DNA of 64,000 nt from PALSA-693 sp963781155 (GTDB taxonomy: Bacteria; Actinomycetota; Acidimicrobiia; Acidimicrobiales; Palsa-688), in the NCBI GenBank assembly GCA_963781155.1, contig CAWAEC010000011.1, forward strand, positions 496,001 to 560,000, given 5' to 3'. The position numbers were made by a program, and so were the translations under genes. The notes below the pieces were generated by a model. The model did no database searches. It worked only from the letters and a program-made list of their open reading frames with translations, and had not been told where the DNA came from. How positions within the stretch are numbered: the first letter of the stretch is position 1; each line of letters opens with the position of its first letter. Below are positions 8,715 through 17,230 of the stretch, piece by piece.

Positions 8715-9146
8715 TTATCGAACCGGCCGGAAGAGGGGGAATGTCAAATCCGGCGCCACGTCTTCGTACACCGCTTCCATGGGCCCGCCGATGCGGACCT
8801 CGTCCTCGGTGCAGGCGGTGAGTCGGGTGAAGAACATCAGCTTGGGTTGTTCGATCAGCTCCACGGTGGCCAGCAGGTACGGCAACTTGGCGAGATAGTA
8901 CGGGTGGAAGGCCTGATTGACCACGGTGTAGCTGTAGAGAGTGGCCTGGCCCGAGACCGTCTCGAACGCCAGATGGGTGCTCAGACAGAAGCGGCAGACG
9001 GGCTTCGGCCAGTGGATGTAGTGGCCGCTGTCCTGGCAGCGTTGGATATCCAGACGATGTTGGCGGCACGCTTCCCAGAACGGGGACGACACCTCGTCGG
9101 GCAGCGGCCGCGGCGGTTCGATCGCACTCGGCTGTGCCAGGCTCAC
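8715..9146 (-). CDS. OB-fold/DUF35 zinc-ribbon partner protein
   Basis: 143-residue DUF35 protein (rubredoxin-like zinc ribbon plus OB fold) that forms complexes with thiolase-like proteins such as Ltp2. The GTG at 9146 was chosen because GGAG stands about 9 bases upstream and DUF35 homology begins soon after (PPRPLPDEVSSPFWEA); the open frame extends much further upstream but overlaps the SDR and looks non-native. The zinc ribbon reads CQDSGHYIHWPKPVCRFC: the second Cys of the first pair is replaced by Ser, leaving three Cys. The OB fold follows (ATLYSYTVVNQAFHP). It sits between the SDR and its likely partner thiolase. Confidence 0.8.
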   Translation of the reverse strand: MSLAQPSAIEPPRPLPDEVSSPFWEACRQHRLDIQRCQDSGHYIHWPKPVCRFCLSTHLAFETVSGQATLYSYTVVNQAFHPYYLAKLPYLLATVELIEQPKLMFFTRLTACTEDEVRIGGPMEAVYEDVAPDLTFPLFRPVR

Positions 9147-9189
9147 GTCCGCCTGCTCCAAGCCGCCCGTGCCTGCGCCGCCCGGCCCC

Positions 9190-10056
9190 TCAACCCTGAG
9201 GGCCGTTCGGGAACTTGAGCAACGAGCCTGCGTCGACGCGGATCTGCTGGCCGGTGATGTAGCGCGACTCGTCCGAGGCCAGAAAAACGCCGAGATTGGC
9301 GATGTCGAGTGGCTCGACGTAAGGGATCGGCATGGCCTGGAAATACGTGAACCTGGGCTCCACTTGGTCGCGGGTCGGATTCTCGATGTCCGGAGCAAAC
9401 AGGTTGTAGAGGCCGTCGTTGTGCAGCAGATGGGTGTTGCAGTTGGTGGGGTGGATGGTGTTGACCCGGATAAATCGGCCCGCCAGGTGCAACGCCATTT
9501 GCTCGGAGTAGCTGATCAGCACCCGCTTGGCGTAGCTGTACCCGGCTCCGCCGGGCCCCATGACGGGGTTGTCCACGGCGCCGTCCATCATGCCGGCCGT
9601 GGAGCCGGTGATGATGATCGAGGCGCCGTCGGAAAGGCGCGGCAGGGCGACCGCCACCGCATTCATGACGCCGACCAGATCGACGTCGACTGCGTCGACG
9701 AAGTCCATGGGATCGGGCTCGCCCATGGCCATGGGGAGGATGCCGGCGTTGGCGACGACGGTGTCGAGCCGGCCCAGAGCACGGATGCCGGTTTCCAGGG
9801 CGTCGCGCAGCTCGGCACGCTCGCGAACGTCCGCTTGTACCGCCACCACCTGGCGGCCCAATTCCTTGATCTGGCGTTCGGTCTCGGCCAGATCCTCGGG
9901 CGAGGAGAGGGGATACGGATTCGACTCGATTTGGCGGCAAATGTCGACTGCGATGATGTCCGACCCTTCTTGCGCCTGGCGCACCGCATGGGCACGTCCC
10001 TGGCCGCGGGCCGCCCCCGTCACGAACGCGACCTTGCCTTCCAATCGACCACCCAT
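9190..10056 (-). CDS. Mycofactocin-type short-chain dehydrogenase/reductase
   Basis: 288-residue SDR beginning MGGRLEGKVAFVTGAARGQG, the sequence typical of the mycofactocin-coupled SDR subfamily, which keeps NAD(P) tightly bound and passes electrons to the redox peptide mycofactocin. Dinucleotide motif TGAARGQG, a long loop after IIAVDICRQIES (the subfamily's insertion), VVANAGIL, the catalytic Ser in IIITGSTAGM and YSYAKRVLISY carrying the Tyr-x3-Lys. The ATG at 10056 has GGAGGA upstream; the open frame extends 43 codons further without resemblance. Probable role: alcohol oxidation upstream of the thiolase step. No mycofactocin biosynthetic gene is present in the window. Confidence 0.83.
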   Translation of the reverse strand: MGGRLEGKVAFVTGAARGQGRAHAVRQAQEGSDIIAVDICRQIESNPYPLSSPEDLAETERQIKELGRQVVAVQADVRERAELRDALETGIRALGRLDTVVANAGILPMAMGEPDPMDFVDAVDVDLVGVMNAVAVALPRLSDGASIIITGSTAGMMDGAVDNPVMGPGGAGYSYAKRVLISYSEQMALHLAGRFIRVNTIHPTNCNTHLLHNDGLYNLFAPDIENPTRDQVEPRFTYFQAMPIPYVEPLDIANLGVFLASDESRYITGQQIRVDAGSLLKFPNGPQG

Positions 10057-10213
10057 GGACTTCCGCTCTCCTCCCGGCGGCTCAGCGCCGCTTTCCTCGC
10101 TGTCTGTGCCGCCTTCATGGTTATCACAACCTCCCGCTTGGGCGCACATGACGGCGAGGTTCATCGAGGTGCTCTTGCGGCGCAACGGAGCCGCGCCCCC
10201 TTATCTTGGCGTC

Positions 10214-11917
10214 ATGGCCGACCAGATCACCATGAGCAGCGGTTTCACCCGTCCCGCTCCCGTCGTCACCGATGACAATGCCTACTTCTGGCACGCCGGC
10301 GCCGACGGTGTCCTCCGCTTCAGGCGCTGCAACGCGTGCGGCGCGCTCCTCCACCCTCCCGTGCCGGTGTGCCGTTATTGCCGTTCCGATGACATCGGCG
10401 TTGCCGAAGTGTCGGGACGCGGTGTCGTTGTCGGTGTGACGGTCAATCATCAGCTGTGGGACCCACGGTTTCCGCCCCCTTATGTGATCGCGACCGTGGC
10501 CGTCGAGGAGGACCCCAGAGTCCGGGTCGTATCAAATCTGGTCGATGTCGACCCCGACGAGGTCCATGTCGGGATGCGCGTGCGGGTCCGCTTCGAGCAA
10601 CTCAAGGACGTCTGGATTCCGTTGTTCGTGCCGGACGGTGGCGACGTGGACGAACTGCCGTCGGACGAGACCCCACCCGAAGGTCACGGCCGGTGGATTC
10701 GGCCCATGCTGCGGAAGGACAAGTTCGAGGACCACGTCGCCATCACTGGTATCGGGATGTCGCCGATCGGGAGAAGACTGATGGTGCCGCCGCTGGCGCT
10801 GACGGTTGCGGCCATCAAGGACGCGGTCGCCGACGCCGGTCTGCGCCTCGAGGACATCGACGGACTGGCGACATACCCAGGCGGGGAAGGCGGGGGTGGC
10901 TTCGCGGAGGGCGGTATCACCACCCTCGAGGACGCCCTGGGCTTGCGACCGACCTGGTACAGCGGCGGCATGGAGACCTTCGGCCCGGCCGGATCGGTGA
11001 TCTCGGCCATGCTCGCGGTCTCCGCAGGTCTCGCCCGCCACGTGGTGTGCTTCCGCACGGTCTGGCAAGCCACGTTCGCCGCTTTGCAGCGAGCCCGTGA
11101 CGGGAACGGCGCCAACCCGTACGGCATGCTCGGCGGGCGCGACGGAGCGCGGGCGCCCGGCTTTGCCGCGCCGTTCGGTGTCGGATCGGCGGCCAACAAC
11201 CTGGCGATGTACGCCTCGCACCATTTTCGCCGTTACGGGACCACCCGGGAGACGCTCGGGTGGATTGCCCTCAACCAGCGTGCCAACGCGGTGCTCAACC
11301 CGAAGGCCATTTATCGGGATCCGCTGACCATGGACGACTATCTGTCCGCCCGGTTGATCAGCACGCCCTTCGGGCTCTACGACTGCGATATTCCCGCGGA
11401 TGCGTCGATCGCGGTCGTCGTGTCGGCAATCGACGTGGCACGCGACCTGGCGAAGCCGCCAGTGCTGGTGGAGGCGGTCGGGACCCAGATGACCGAGCGG
11501 ATCGCCTGGGACCAGTCCACGATGACCCATGAGCCACAGGTCCTGGGTCCGGCCGCCCACCTGTGGACGAGGACGTCGCTCCGTCCGGAGGACGTGCAGG
11601 TGGCTGAGTTGTACGACGGCTTCAGCTTCAACTGCCTGTCGTGGCTGGAGGGTCTGGGGTTCTGCGGCCTCGGCGAAGCCAAGGACTTTCTGGACGGAGG
11701 GAAGGCCATCGCCCGTGAGGGCGGGGTCGTTGCCCTCAACACCCACGGCGGTCAGCTGTCGGCGGGACGGACCCATGGCATGGGGCTGGTTCACGAAGCG
11801 ATCGTGCAGCTACGTGGGGAGGGAGGTGCCCGGCAGGTCGCCGGCGCTCAGGTCGCCGTCGTGAGCAGCGGGGGCCTCACGCCGGCGGGGGTCCTGCTGC
11901 TGCGAACGGACTCATAG
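10214..11917 (+). CDS. DUF35-thiolase fusion protein
   Basis: 567 residues. Residues 1 to about 150 are a DUF35 module: zinc ribbon CNACGALLHPPVPVCRYC with all four Cys, then an OB fold (GRGVVVGVTVNHQLWD...VRVRFEQL). Residues about 175-567 are an Ltp/SCP-x thiolase: VAITGIGMSPIGRRLM, AVADAGLRLEDIDGLATYPGG, LYDGFSFNCLSWLEGLGFCGLG and the C-terminal NTHGGQLSAGRTHGMG. A single polypeptide thus holds both halves of a complex that is encoded as two genes just across the divergent promoter. Expected reaction: CoA-dependent C-C cleavage or retro-aldol of a side chain. ATG 10214 was chosen at the start of DUF35 homology. Confidence 0.85.
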   Translation: MADQITMSSGFTRPAPVVTDDNAYFWHAGADGVLRFRRCNACGALLHPPVPVCRYCRSDDIGVAEVSGRGVVVGVTVNHQLWDPRFPPPYVIATVAVEEDPRVRVVSNLVDVDPDEVHVGMRVRVRFEQLKDVWIPLFVPDGGDVDELPSDETPPEGHGRWIRPMLRKDKFEDHVAITGIGMSPIGRRLMVPPLALTVAAIKDAVADAGLRLEDIDGLATYPGGEGGGGFAEGGITTLEDALGLRPTWYSGGMETFGPAGSVISAMLAVSAGLARHVVCFRTVWQATFAALQRARDGNGANPYGMLGGRDGARAPGFAAPFGVGSAANNLAMYASHHFRRYGTTRETLGWIALNQRANAVLNPKAIYRDPLTMDDYLSARLISTPFGLYDCDIPADASIAVVVSAIDVARDLAKPPVLVEAVGTQMTERIAWDQSTMTHEPQVLGPAAHLWTRTSLRPEDVQVAELYDGFSFNCLSWLEGLGFCGLGEAKDFLDGGKAIAREGGVVALNTHGGQLSAGRTHGMGLVHEAIVQLRGEGGARQVAGAQVAVVSSGGLTPAGVLLLRTDS

Positions 11918-12101
11918 GCGCGGTCTCGGGCTCGCCCTGCCCTGCCCTGCCCTGAGCCAACCTGGCACCTGGCCCGCTCGCGGCCCCGCCGCATTCCCTG
12001 GGCGGGCGCGATTTCGTCCAGCAAACTGCCCGCACCCCGTCGCCGACTCCGGACGCGGGGGCCGTGCCAGGCGCCCCACCGCCGGGAAGCCGTACGCCCA
12101 T

Positions 12102-12223
12102 ACGACAGAGAAAGCCGGCAAACGAGGCCGGCGCCCATTCTCTGTCGTGCCCCCCGGTACAAGAGGGCACAACATACGACAGAAAAACCCCGCAAACGAG
12201 GCCGGCGCCCATTCTCTGTCGTG
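12102..12223. repeat. Two copies of a hairpin-forming repeat, 74-base period, in a 343-base gene-free gap
   Basis: Copy 1 (12102-12149) has arms CGACAGAGAA (12103-12112) and TTCTCTGTCG (12138-12147) enclosing a second nested pair of GCCGGC palindromes (12114-12119, 12127-12132). Copy 2 (about 12176-12223) shares 32 identical bases with copy 1 (12118-12149 versus 12192-12223) but its left arm is degraded to CGACAGAAAA. The region 11918-12260 holds no convincing gene. Possibilities: a REP/MITE-like element or a tandem transcription terminator between the convergent fusion gene and GntR gene. Confidence 0.7.
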
Positions 12224-12260
12224 TGCCCCATGGAGCGAGGCCGGCGAAACCCCTCCAGGG

Positions 12261-13080
12261 TCAGGGCTTCTGGGTGCTGATGATGTCGCCGACGGTGGCG
12301 TCTTTCATCCGCTCCCACAGCCCGGTCCGCACGATGTCCGCTTGATCCTGATACGCGCCGCCGGGCGGCCCGGTGCCGTCCAGCGCGAATGTGCGCCAGG
12401 GTCTGATCCCACACCTGGGTGATGTTGACTTCAGCCGCCACCGCCTGACCTACGTCGTCGACAGCCTTCGTGGCGGCGTCGAGTTCCGCGGCGATGATCT
12501 GGCGCAACGACACCACGATCACGTGCTCGGTGGCGCTGCCCGCTGCCAGCACCGCTTTCTCGCCCGCGTCGAGCAACTGCGGGTAGTAGGCGAGCAAGTC
12601 GCCAACCAGCGCGCTCAGGCGGGCGACGCTGGCCTCGAACAGCCCCAGGTTCGGGCCGCCCCGTTGCTGGGCCAGTCGCTCCACCGCGCCGGCGATAATG
12701 CGATCCCGCGTCTCCCATACGTCGGTCACGAGCACGTCACCGATCTGCAGGTACACGCCGATGGCTTGAGCCGCTTGCGAGATCGACGGATGGCGCACCC
12801 GCGGACCGCCCCCGAGGCCGCGGCGCACCTCGACCAGTCCTTCCGTCTCCAGGATCCGCAGCGCCTCGCGCACTACGCCCTTCGAGACCCCCAGCTCGTC
12901 CATGAGCTCGCTTTCAACGGGGAGCGGTTCCCCGGCCCGCAGATCTCCCCGCGCGATTCGAGAACGGAACTCCGCAGCAATGCTCAACGACGCCTTCATA
13001 GGCGCGGACTCGCCAGCGATGCCTGCCACGGCCCGGGAGGCTAGCTCGCAGACAGTGGTTGCCGGCACGCGGTTGCGCAC
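12261..13080 (-). pseudogene. GntR-family regulator with a single-base frameshift near the C-terminus
   Basis: N-terminal winged helix typical of GntR (FadR/FCD group): RGDLRAGEPLPVESELMDEL followed by GVSKGVVREALRILETEGLV, then an all-helical ligand domain through EVNITQVWDQTL. At the CC pair 12396-12397 the frame breaks. Removing one base gives a GC3-rich continuation RTFALDGTGPPGG...DATVGDIISTQKP ending at 12261, a natural length of about 270 residues. Without correction the frame runs on for about 140 residues of Arg-rich non-protein-like sequence through the hairpin repeats. It faces the CYP gene across a divergent promoter with a dyad and probably controls it. Sequencing error or real mutation cannot be separated here. 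Confidence 0.75.
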
Positions 13081-13098
13081 CAGATCAGTTGCGGTATC

Positions 13099-13119
13099 CC
13101 AAATAGCCTGCTATTTTGG
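13099..13119. promoter_or_regulatory. Dyad operator candidate between GntR and CYP genes
   Basis: AAATAG-cctg-CTATTT, extended by CC and TGG outside, forms an inverted repeat in the 97-base divergent gap, 20 bases upstream of the GntR start. Its position fits an autoregulating GntR that also controls the CYP-amidohydrolase pair. The local A+T richness stands out from the neighbourhood. Confidence 0.5.
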
Positions 13120-13177
13120 CGCGGTAAAACTTGTTGCGTCAGGCGTGCGACGCCGTGACCCGTCGGGAAGGAGCCGG

Positions 13178-14377
13178 ATGACCGTCGCCCCGGACCAGGT
13201 GTACTACGACCCCTATGACTGGGAGATAGATGCCGATCCGTATCCGGTGTGGAAGCGGCTCCGGGACGAGGCACCCCTCTACTACAACGAACGATATGAC
13301 TTCTACGCCTTGAGCCGATTCGAGGACGTGGAGCGCGCATCGGTCGACTGGAAGACGTATCTCTCGGGCAAAGGCTCCGTACTGGAGATCATCCGCAGCG
13401 GCATTGAAATCCCGCCGGGCAACATTCTGTTCGAGGACCCCCCGGCGCACGACCAGCACCGGAGCCTCCTGGGGAGGGTGTTCACGCCCCGGCGCATGAG
13501 CGAGATCGAGCCCCAGGTGCGGGCCTTCTGCGCCCGTAGCCTCGATCCGCTGGTCGGCAGCGGCGGGTTTGACTTCGTCCGCGACATCGGCGCCCAGATG
13601 CCCATGCGGACCATCGGGATGCTGCTGGGCATTCCCGAAGAGGATCAGGAGGCCATCCGCGACCGCATCGACGAGGGGTTCAAGATGGCGGACGGCACCA
13701 TGCCTGACCGGGACCGGACCTACGGCCTCACGTTCGGCGAGGGCTTTGAGGACTACATCGACTGGCGGGCCCAGCACCCGTCAGACGACCTGATGACCGC
13801 GCTCCTCAACATCGAGTTCGAGGACGAGACCGGAACCGTGCGCCGGCTGACCCGCGCCGAGGTTCTCAACTACGTGGGCCTCCTGGCCGCGGCCGGCAAC
13901 GAGACAACCACTCGGCTCATCGGTTGGACCGGCAAGGTTCTGGCCGACTACCCGGACCAGCGCGCCGAGTTGGTGGCGGACCGCAGCCTCATTCCCAATG
14001 CCATCGAGGAGCTGCTGCGCTTCGAGGCGCCGTCGCCGATCCAGTCCCGCTACGTCAAGGCCGACGTGACCCACCACGGGCAGGTCGTGCCCGAGGGTTC
14101 CATCATGTCCTTGCTCACGGGCGCCGCCAACCGGGATGAGCGCCGATTTCCTGACCCGGACAAGTTCGACATCCACCGCAAAATCGATCACCACCTCACC
14201 TTCGGCTACGGGATCCACTTCTGTCTCGGTCAGGCGCTGGCCCGGCTGGAGGGACGGGTAGCCCTGGACGAGGTCTTGCAGCGCTTCCCGACCTGGGAGG
14301 TCGACTGGGCCAACGCCGTGCAGGCCCATACCACTACTGTGCGCGGCTGGGAGCGGTTGCCGGTCCATACCGGCTGA
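13178..14377 (+). CDS. Cytochrome P450 (copy 1)
   Basis: 399-residue bacterial soluble P450 monooxygenase. I-helix oxygen-activation motif AAAGNETTTRL (about residue 235), K-helix ExxR in EELLRFEAP, and heme-binding FGYGIHFCLGQALARLEG with the thiolate Cys. ATG 13178 follows AAGGAG by 4-5 bases and opens directly on the usual N-terminal YYDPYDWEIDADPYPVWKRL. It needs a ferredoxin and reductase; the CYP-type 3Fe-4S ferredoxin at 21.1 kb is the only candidate redox partner in the window. An amidohydrolase follows after 57 bases, so the two probably form one transcription unit under the divergent GntR. Confidence 0.92.
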   Translation: MTVAPDQVYYDPYDWEIDADPYPVWKRLRDEAPLYYNERYDFYALSRFEDVERASVDWKTYLSGKGSVLEIIRSGIEIPPGNILFEDPPAHDQHRSLLGRVFTPRRMSEIEPQVRAFCARSLDPLVGSGGFDFVRDIGAQMPMRTIGMLLGIPEEDQEAIRDRIDEGFKMADGTMPDRDRTYGLTFGEGFEDYIDWRAQHPSDDLMTALLNIEFEDETGTVRRLTRAEVLNYVGLLAAAGNETTTRLIGWTGKVLADYPDQRAELVADRSLIPNAIEELLRFEAPSPIQSRYVKADVTHHGQVVPEGSIMSLLTGAANRDERRFPDPDKFDIHRKIDHHLTFGYGIHFCLGQALARLEGRVALDEVLQRFPTWEVDWANAVQAHTTTVRGWERLPVHTG

Positions 14378-14434
14378 CCGGTCCGTAGATCCGTCGGGGC
14401 TCACCCGAACCTGCGGTTGAAAGGAGAAAGCATC

Positions 14435-15694
14435 GTGAACGTCGCAGACATGATCCTCATCAGTATCGACGACCACGTGATCGAACCCCGTGACATGTTC
14501 GTCGGACATGTCCCCGACCGCTGGAGGGATCAGGCGCCACGGAGCGTCATGAACGATCAGGGCATCGAACGCTGGGTGTTTCAGGGGGTGGAAAGCACTT
14601 CCGGGAGCCTCAATGCGGTGGTCGGCTGGCCCAAGCAGGACTGGGGCATGGACCCCACGACCTACTCGGAAATGCGGCCCGGGGCTTACGACATCAAGGA
14701 GCGGGTCCGCGATATGGACCACAACGGGATCCTGGCCTCGATGTGCTTCCCCTCGTTCGCCGGCTTTAGCGGCGGCTTCTTCCAGCGGTCCGAGGACAAA
14801 GACCTGGCCTTGATCATGACCCAGGCCTACAACGATTGGCATATCGACGAGTGGGCCGCGTCGCACCCGGGTCGGTTTATCCCACTGGCGATCCCACCGA
14901 TCTGGAATCCGGATGACCTCGTGGCCGAGGTCCGGCGGGTGGCGCGCAAAGGGTGCCATGCCATCACCATGCCCGAACTGCCCCACATGCAGGGCCTGCC
15001 GAGCTACCACGATCTGAGCTATTGGGATCCGTTCTTCCGGGCGGTGTCCGAGGAGCAGGTCGTCATGTGCCTCCACATCGGTCAGGGCTTCGCCGCCATC
15101 AACTCGGCCCCCGACGCGCCGATTGACAACCTGATCATCCTGGCCACCCAGGTGTCCGCTCTGGCCGCGCAGGACCTGTTGTGGGGCCCGGCCTTTCGCG
15201 ACTACCCCGACTTGAAGGTGGCGTGGTCCGAGGCGGGCATCGGCTGGATTCCGTTCTATCTCAACCGCTGTGACCGGCACTATCTCAACCAGCGCTGGCT
15301 CGGACATGACTTCGGCAGCAAGCTGCCCAGCGACATCTTCCGGGACCACTCCCTCGCCTGTTACGTGTCGGACCCAACGGCCCTCAAGGTCCGAGGCGAC
15401 ATTGGGATCGACATCATCGCCTGGGAATGTGACTACCCCCACTCCGACTCGATTTTCCCGTCGGCGCCCGAGTTCGTACACAACGAGCTTGTCGAGGCAG
15501 GGTGCAGCGACGAAGAGATGAACAAGATCACGTGGCAGAACACCTGTCGGTTCTTCAATTGGGATGCGTTCGAGCACATTCCCCGCGAGGAGTCGACGGT
15601 GGGGGCGTTGCGGCGCCGGTCGCCGGATGTCGACACCACTATCCGGACGAAGCACGAGTGGCGCGAGCTCTACGAGACCGCCGGCCGGGTCTGA
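14435..15694 (+). CDS. ACMSD-type amidohydrolase family protein (copy 3)
   Basis: 419-residue metal-dependent hydrolase. GTG 14435 sits behind AAAGGAGA and gives the N-terminal metal motif ISIDDHVIEP at residues 9-18; a TTG 6 codons upstream is less likely. Conserved VRDMDHNGILASMCFPS, TQAYNDWHIDEWAASHPGRF, SEAGIGWIPFYLNRCD and the late metal/catalytic motif IIAWECDYPHSDSIFP are all present. It is a close paralog of the frameshifted copy 4, sharing the WECDYPHSDS motif and a C-terminal TVGALR...DVDTT tail. Likely cotranscribed with the preceding P450, so it may act on the hydroxylated product. Confidence 0.87.
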   Translation: MNVADMILISIDDHVIEPRDMFVGHVPDRWRDQAPRSVMNDQGIERWVFQGVESTSGSLNAVVGWPKQDWGMDPTTYSEMRPGAYDIKERVRDMDHNGILASMCFPSFAGFSGGFFQRSEDKDLALIMTQAYNDWHIDEWAASHPGRFIPLAIPPIWNPDDLVAEVRRVARKGCHAITMPELPHMQGLPSYHDLSYWDPFFRAVSEEQVVMCLHIGQGFAAINSAPDAPIDNLIILATQVSALAAQDLLWGPAFRDYPDLKVAWSEAGIGWIPFYLNRCDRHYLNQRWLGHDFGSKLPSDIFRDHSLACYVSDPTALKVRGDIGIDIIAWECDYPHSDSIFPSAPEFVHNELVEAGCSDEEMNKITWQNTCRFFNWDAFEHIPREESTVGALRRRSPDVDTTIRTKHEWRELYETAGRV

Positions 15695-15708
15695 GCCCGG
15701 ACTGAGTC

Positions 15709-15744
15709 TCCGGTAAGCGCTGCATTTTCCGGCAAGCGCCGCAT
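15709..15744. repeat. Two tandem copies of a 17-base motif
   Basis: TCCGGTAAGCGCTGCAT (15709-15725) is repeated as TCCGGCAAGCGCCGCAT (15728-15744), two mismatches, spacing 19. It starts 14 bases after the amidohydrolase stop in a 230-base gap that otherwise shows no gene; the convergent SDR ends at 15925. Confidence 0.6.
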
Positions 15745-15924
15745 ACTGGGCGGGCGCACCCCGGGCCGCGGCTTTCGCCCCGGGGCGGCCTGCCCAGCCA
15801 CGGCCACCGGGACTTGAGTGCCAGGTGGGCGACCGGGGACGCGGCGTACAGGCCGGCTGCCCGGCGTTGACGAGCAGTAGCAGTCCGGGTCCGGGCCCGG
15901 GGACTTTCAGGCGGAGCGCCTGGG

Positions 15925-16722
15925 CTAGCCCTCCGCCGGCGCCCTCGTGGCCGCCTCGAACGGTCCCGGCCAGGGCAGAGCCCCATCCCGGGGCTGGACG
16001 GTGACATCCCACAGGCGAGCCGGGTCCTTGAGGATCAGGGCCACGGTGCGGGCGATCGATTCCGGTGCTGCCTGGGCGCCCGACGTGAGTCCCATCGCCG
16101 CCCAGCGGGTTTGGTGCGAGAAGGACCCCTGGTGGACTTCGGCGGTCGTGGCCCCGTCGGCGGTGGGACCGACATTGATCCGGGCGAAGCCCAGTTGGGG
16201 GTACTCGGACCGCCAGGTCTCGATCATGCGGTTCAGGGCGGCCTTGGTGGACGTATAGACGCCGATGCCCGGCCAAGGCCCGGCGTAGCTCGACACCGAC
16301 GACAGGTACACCATCGTCCCGCCCGAGCGTTTCAGGTGCGGGAGGGCGGCACGGGTGACGAGCGACGCTCCCATCACGTTGGTTTCGAACGCCCGACGCC
16401 ACCAGCCGGCGTCGGCATCGGCCAGCGCCACGATGGCGATCAGGCCGGTCGCGTAGACCACATCGTCCAGACCCCCCAGTCCCTCGACCGCCTCGTCGAC
16501 GACCCGCTCGCACATGGCGGGGTCCGTCACGTCGCAGGCCAGTCCGATCGCAGTACCCGGCGCCTCCTTGGCGACCTCCTGGCAGAGGTGGCCTCGCCGG
16601 GCGGCGAAGGCCACGTGAGCCCCTTCGCCGCAAAGGTGCAAACCGACGACCCGCCCGATACCGGCGGACGCTCCGACCACGAGCACGCGGCGACCGGCCA
16701 ATCCGGAGCTGGTTTCCGGCAT
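15925..16722 (-). CDS. Short-chain dehydrogenase/reductase
   Basis: 265-residue classical SDR. ATG 16722 lies about 9 bases after GAGGGG; an ATG three codons upstream (16731) is an alternative. Dinucleotide motif GASAGIG, acidic-turn region AFAARRGHL, CDVTD, YATG in place of the usual NNAG, catalytic Ser in VYLSSVSSYAG and Tyr-x3-Lys in YTSTKAALNRM. The replacement of NNAG by YATG is a mild oddity. Convergent with the preceding amidohydrolase. Substrate unknown. Confidence 0.83.
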   Translation of the reverse strand: MPETSSGLAGRRVLVVGASAGIGRVVGLHLCGEGAHVAFAARRGHLCQEVAKEAPGTAIGLACDVTDPAMCERVVDEAVEGLGGLDDVVYATGLIAIVALADADAGWWRRAFETNVMGASLVTRAALPHLKRSGGTMVYLSSVSSYAGPWPGIGVYTSTKAALNRMIETWRSEYPQLGFARINVGPTADGATTAEVHQGSFSHQTRWAAMGLTSGAQAAPESIARTVALILKDPARLWDVTVQPRDGALPWPGPFEAATRAPAEG

Positions 16723-17230
16723 ATTCCTCATCCCCTCACGAGACACGTGGTGCGATTCTCTTAGCGATGCGCGCGATCCCGCCAATCGATGTTAGCCAGT
16801 GCACCTCGCCCTCAATCACGGTGAAAGGGCGAGTTCTCCCCCATAGCAATTCGGAGTCTCGCCCGGCCCGGAGGGAATGCCCAGGAACTACCTGCGCGGT
16901 CCGGAACCATCCGTTTCGCTCGCCCGGGGGAAGGGCGCGCGATTCCCACGCAAGTAGTTCCTGGCCAATCCCGCCGGCACCACCCGCGGACCGGAATCCT
17001 GCCCAGTACCCTCCCCCATCTTCCAGGCTGAACTCGTCCGGGTCAAGGTCGTGGCGGGAATCGCCGCCGATTTTCCCTGCCAACTGGCCCGTCCGGATCG
17101 TTCAGCTCGCCCGCGGGAACGGCCTTCCGGTGAAATGGACGACCTGAGGGTGTTCCGTTACTGTGTCGCCCGTGCCGCGGGGCGCACGCGAAGCCCCGCA
17201 TCGATCAGGTCGGCTCACGGGGGATGACCA
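16723..17230. other. 508-base gene-free stretch with a long inverted repeat
   Basis: No frame here has protein-like sequence or a family match. It holds a 16-base inverted repeat, arms 16881-16896 and 16949-16964 (15 of 16 bases pair; core CCAGGAACTAC / GTAGTTCCTGG) separated by 52 bases. It lies between divergent SDR genes and therefore must contain promoters for both; GGGGGATG just before 17231 is the likely ribosome site of the right-hand gene. Confidence 0.5.

Noticed and set aside
12102..12223. CRISPR array
   Set aside because: Only two copies, each internally palindromic with a decayed arm, and no cas genes.
13781..16633. A 950-codon minus-strand open frame
   Set aside because: Runs antisense through the P450, amidohydrolase and SDR genes; low-complexity, no motifs. 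High-GC DNA gives such long spurious frames.
16736..17083. 115-codon minus-strand frame in the 508-base gap
   Set aside because: No family match, no ribosome site, composition unlike neighbouring proteins; it spans both arms of the inverted repeat.
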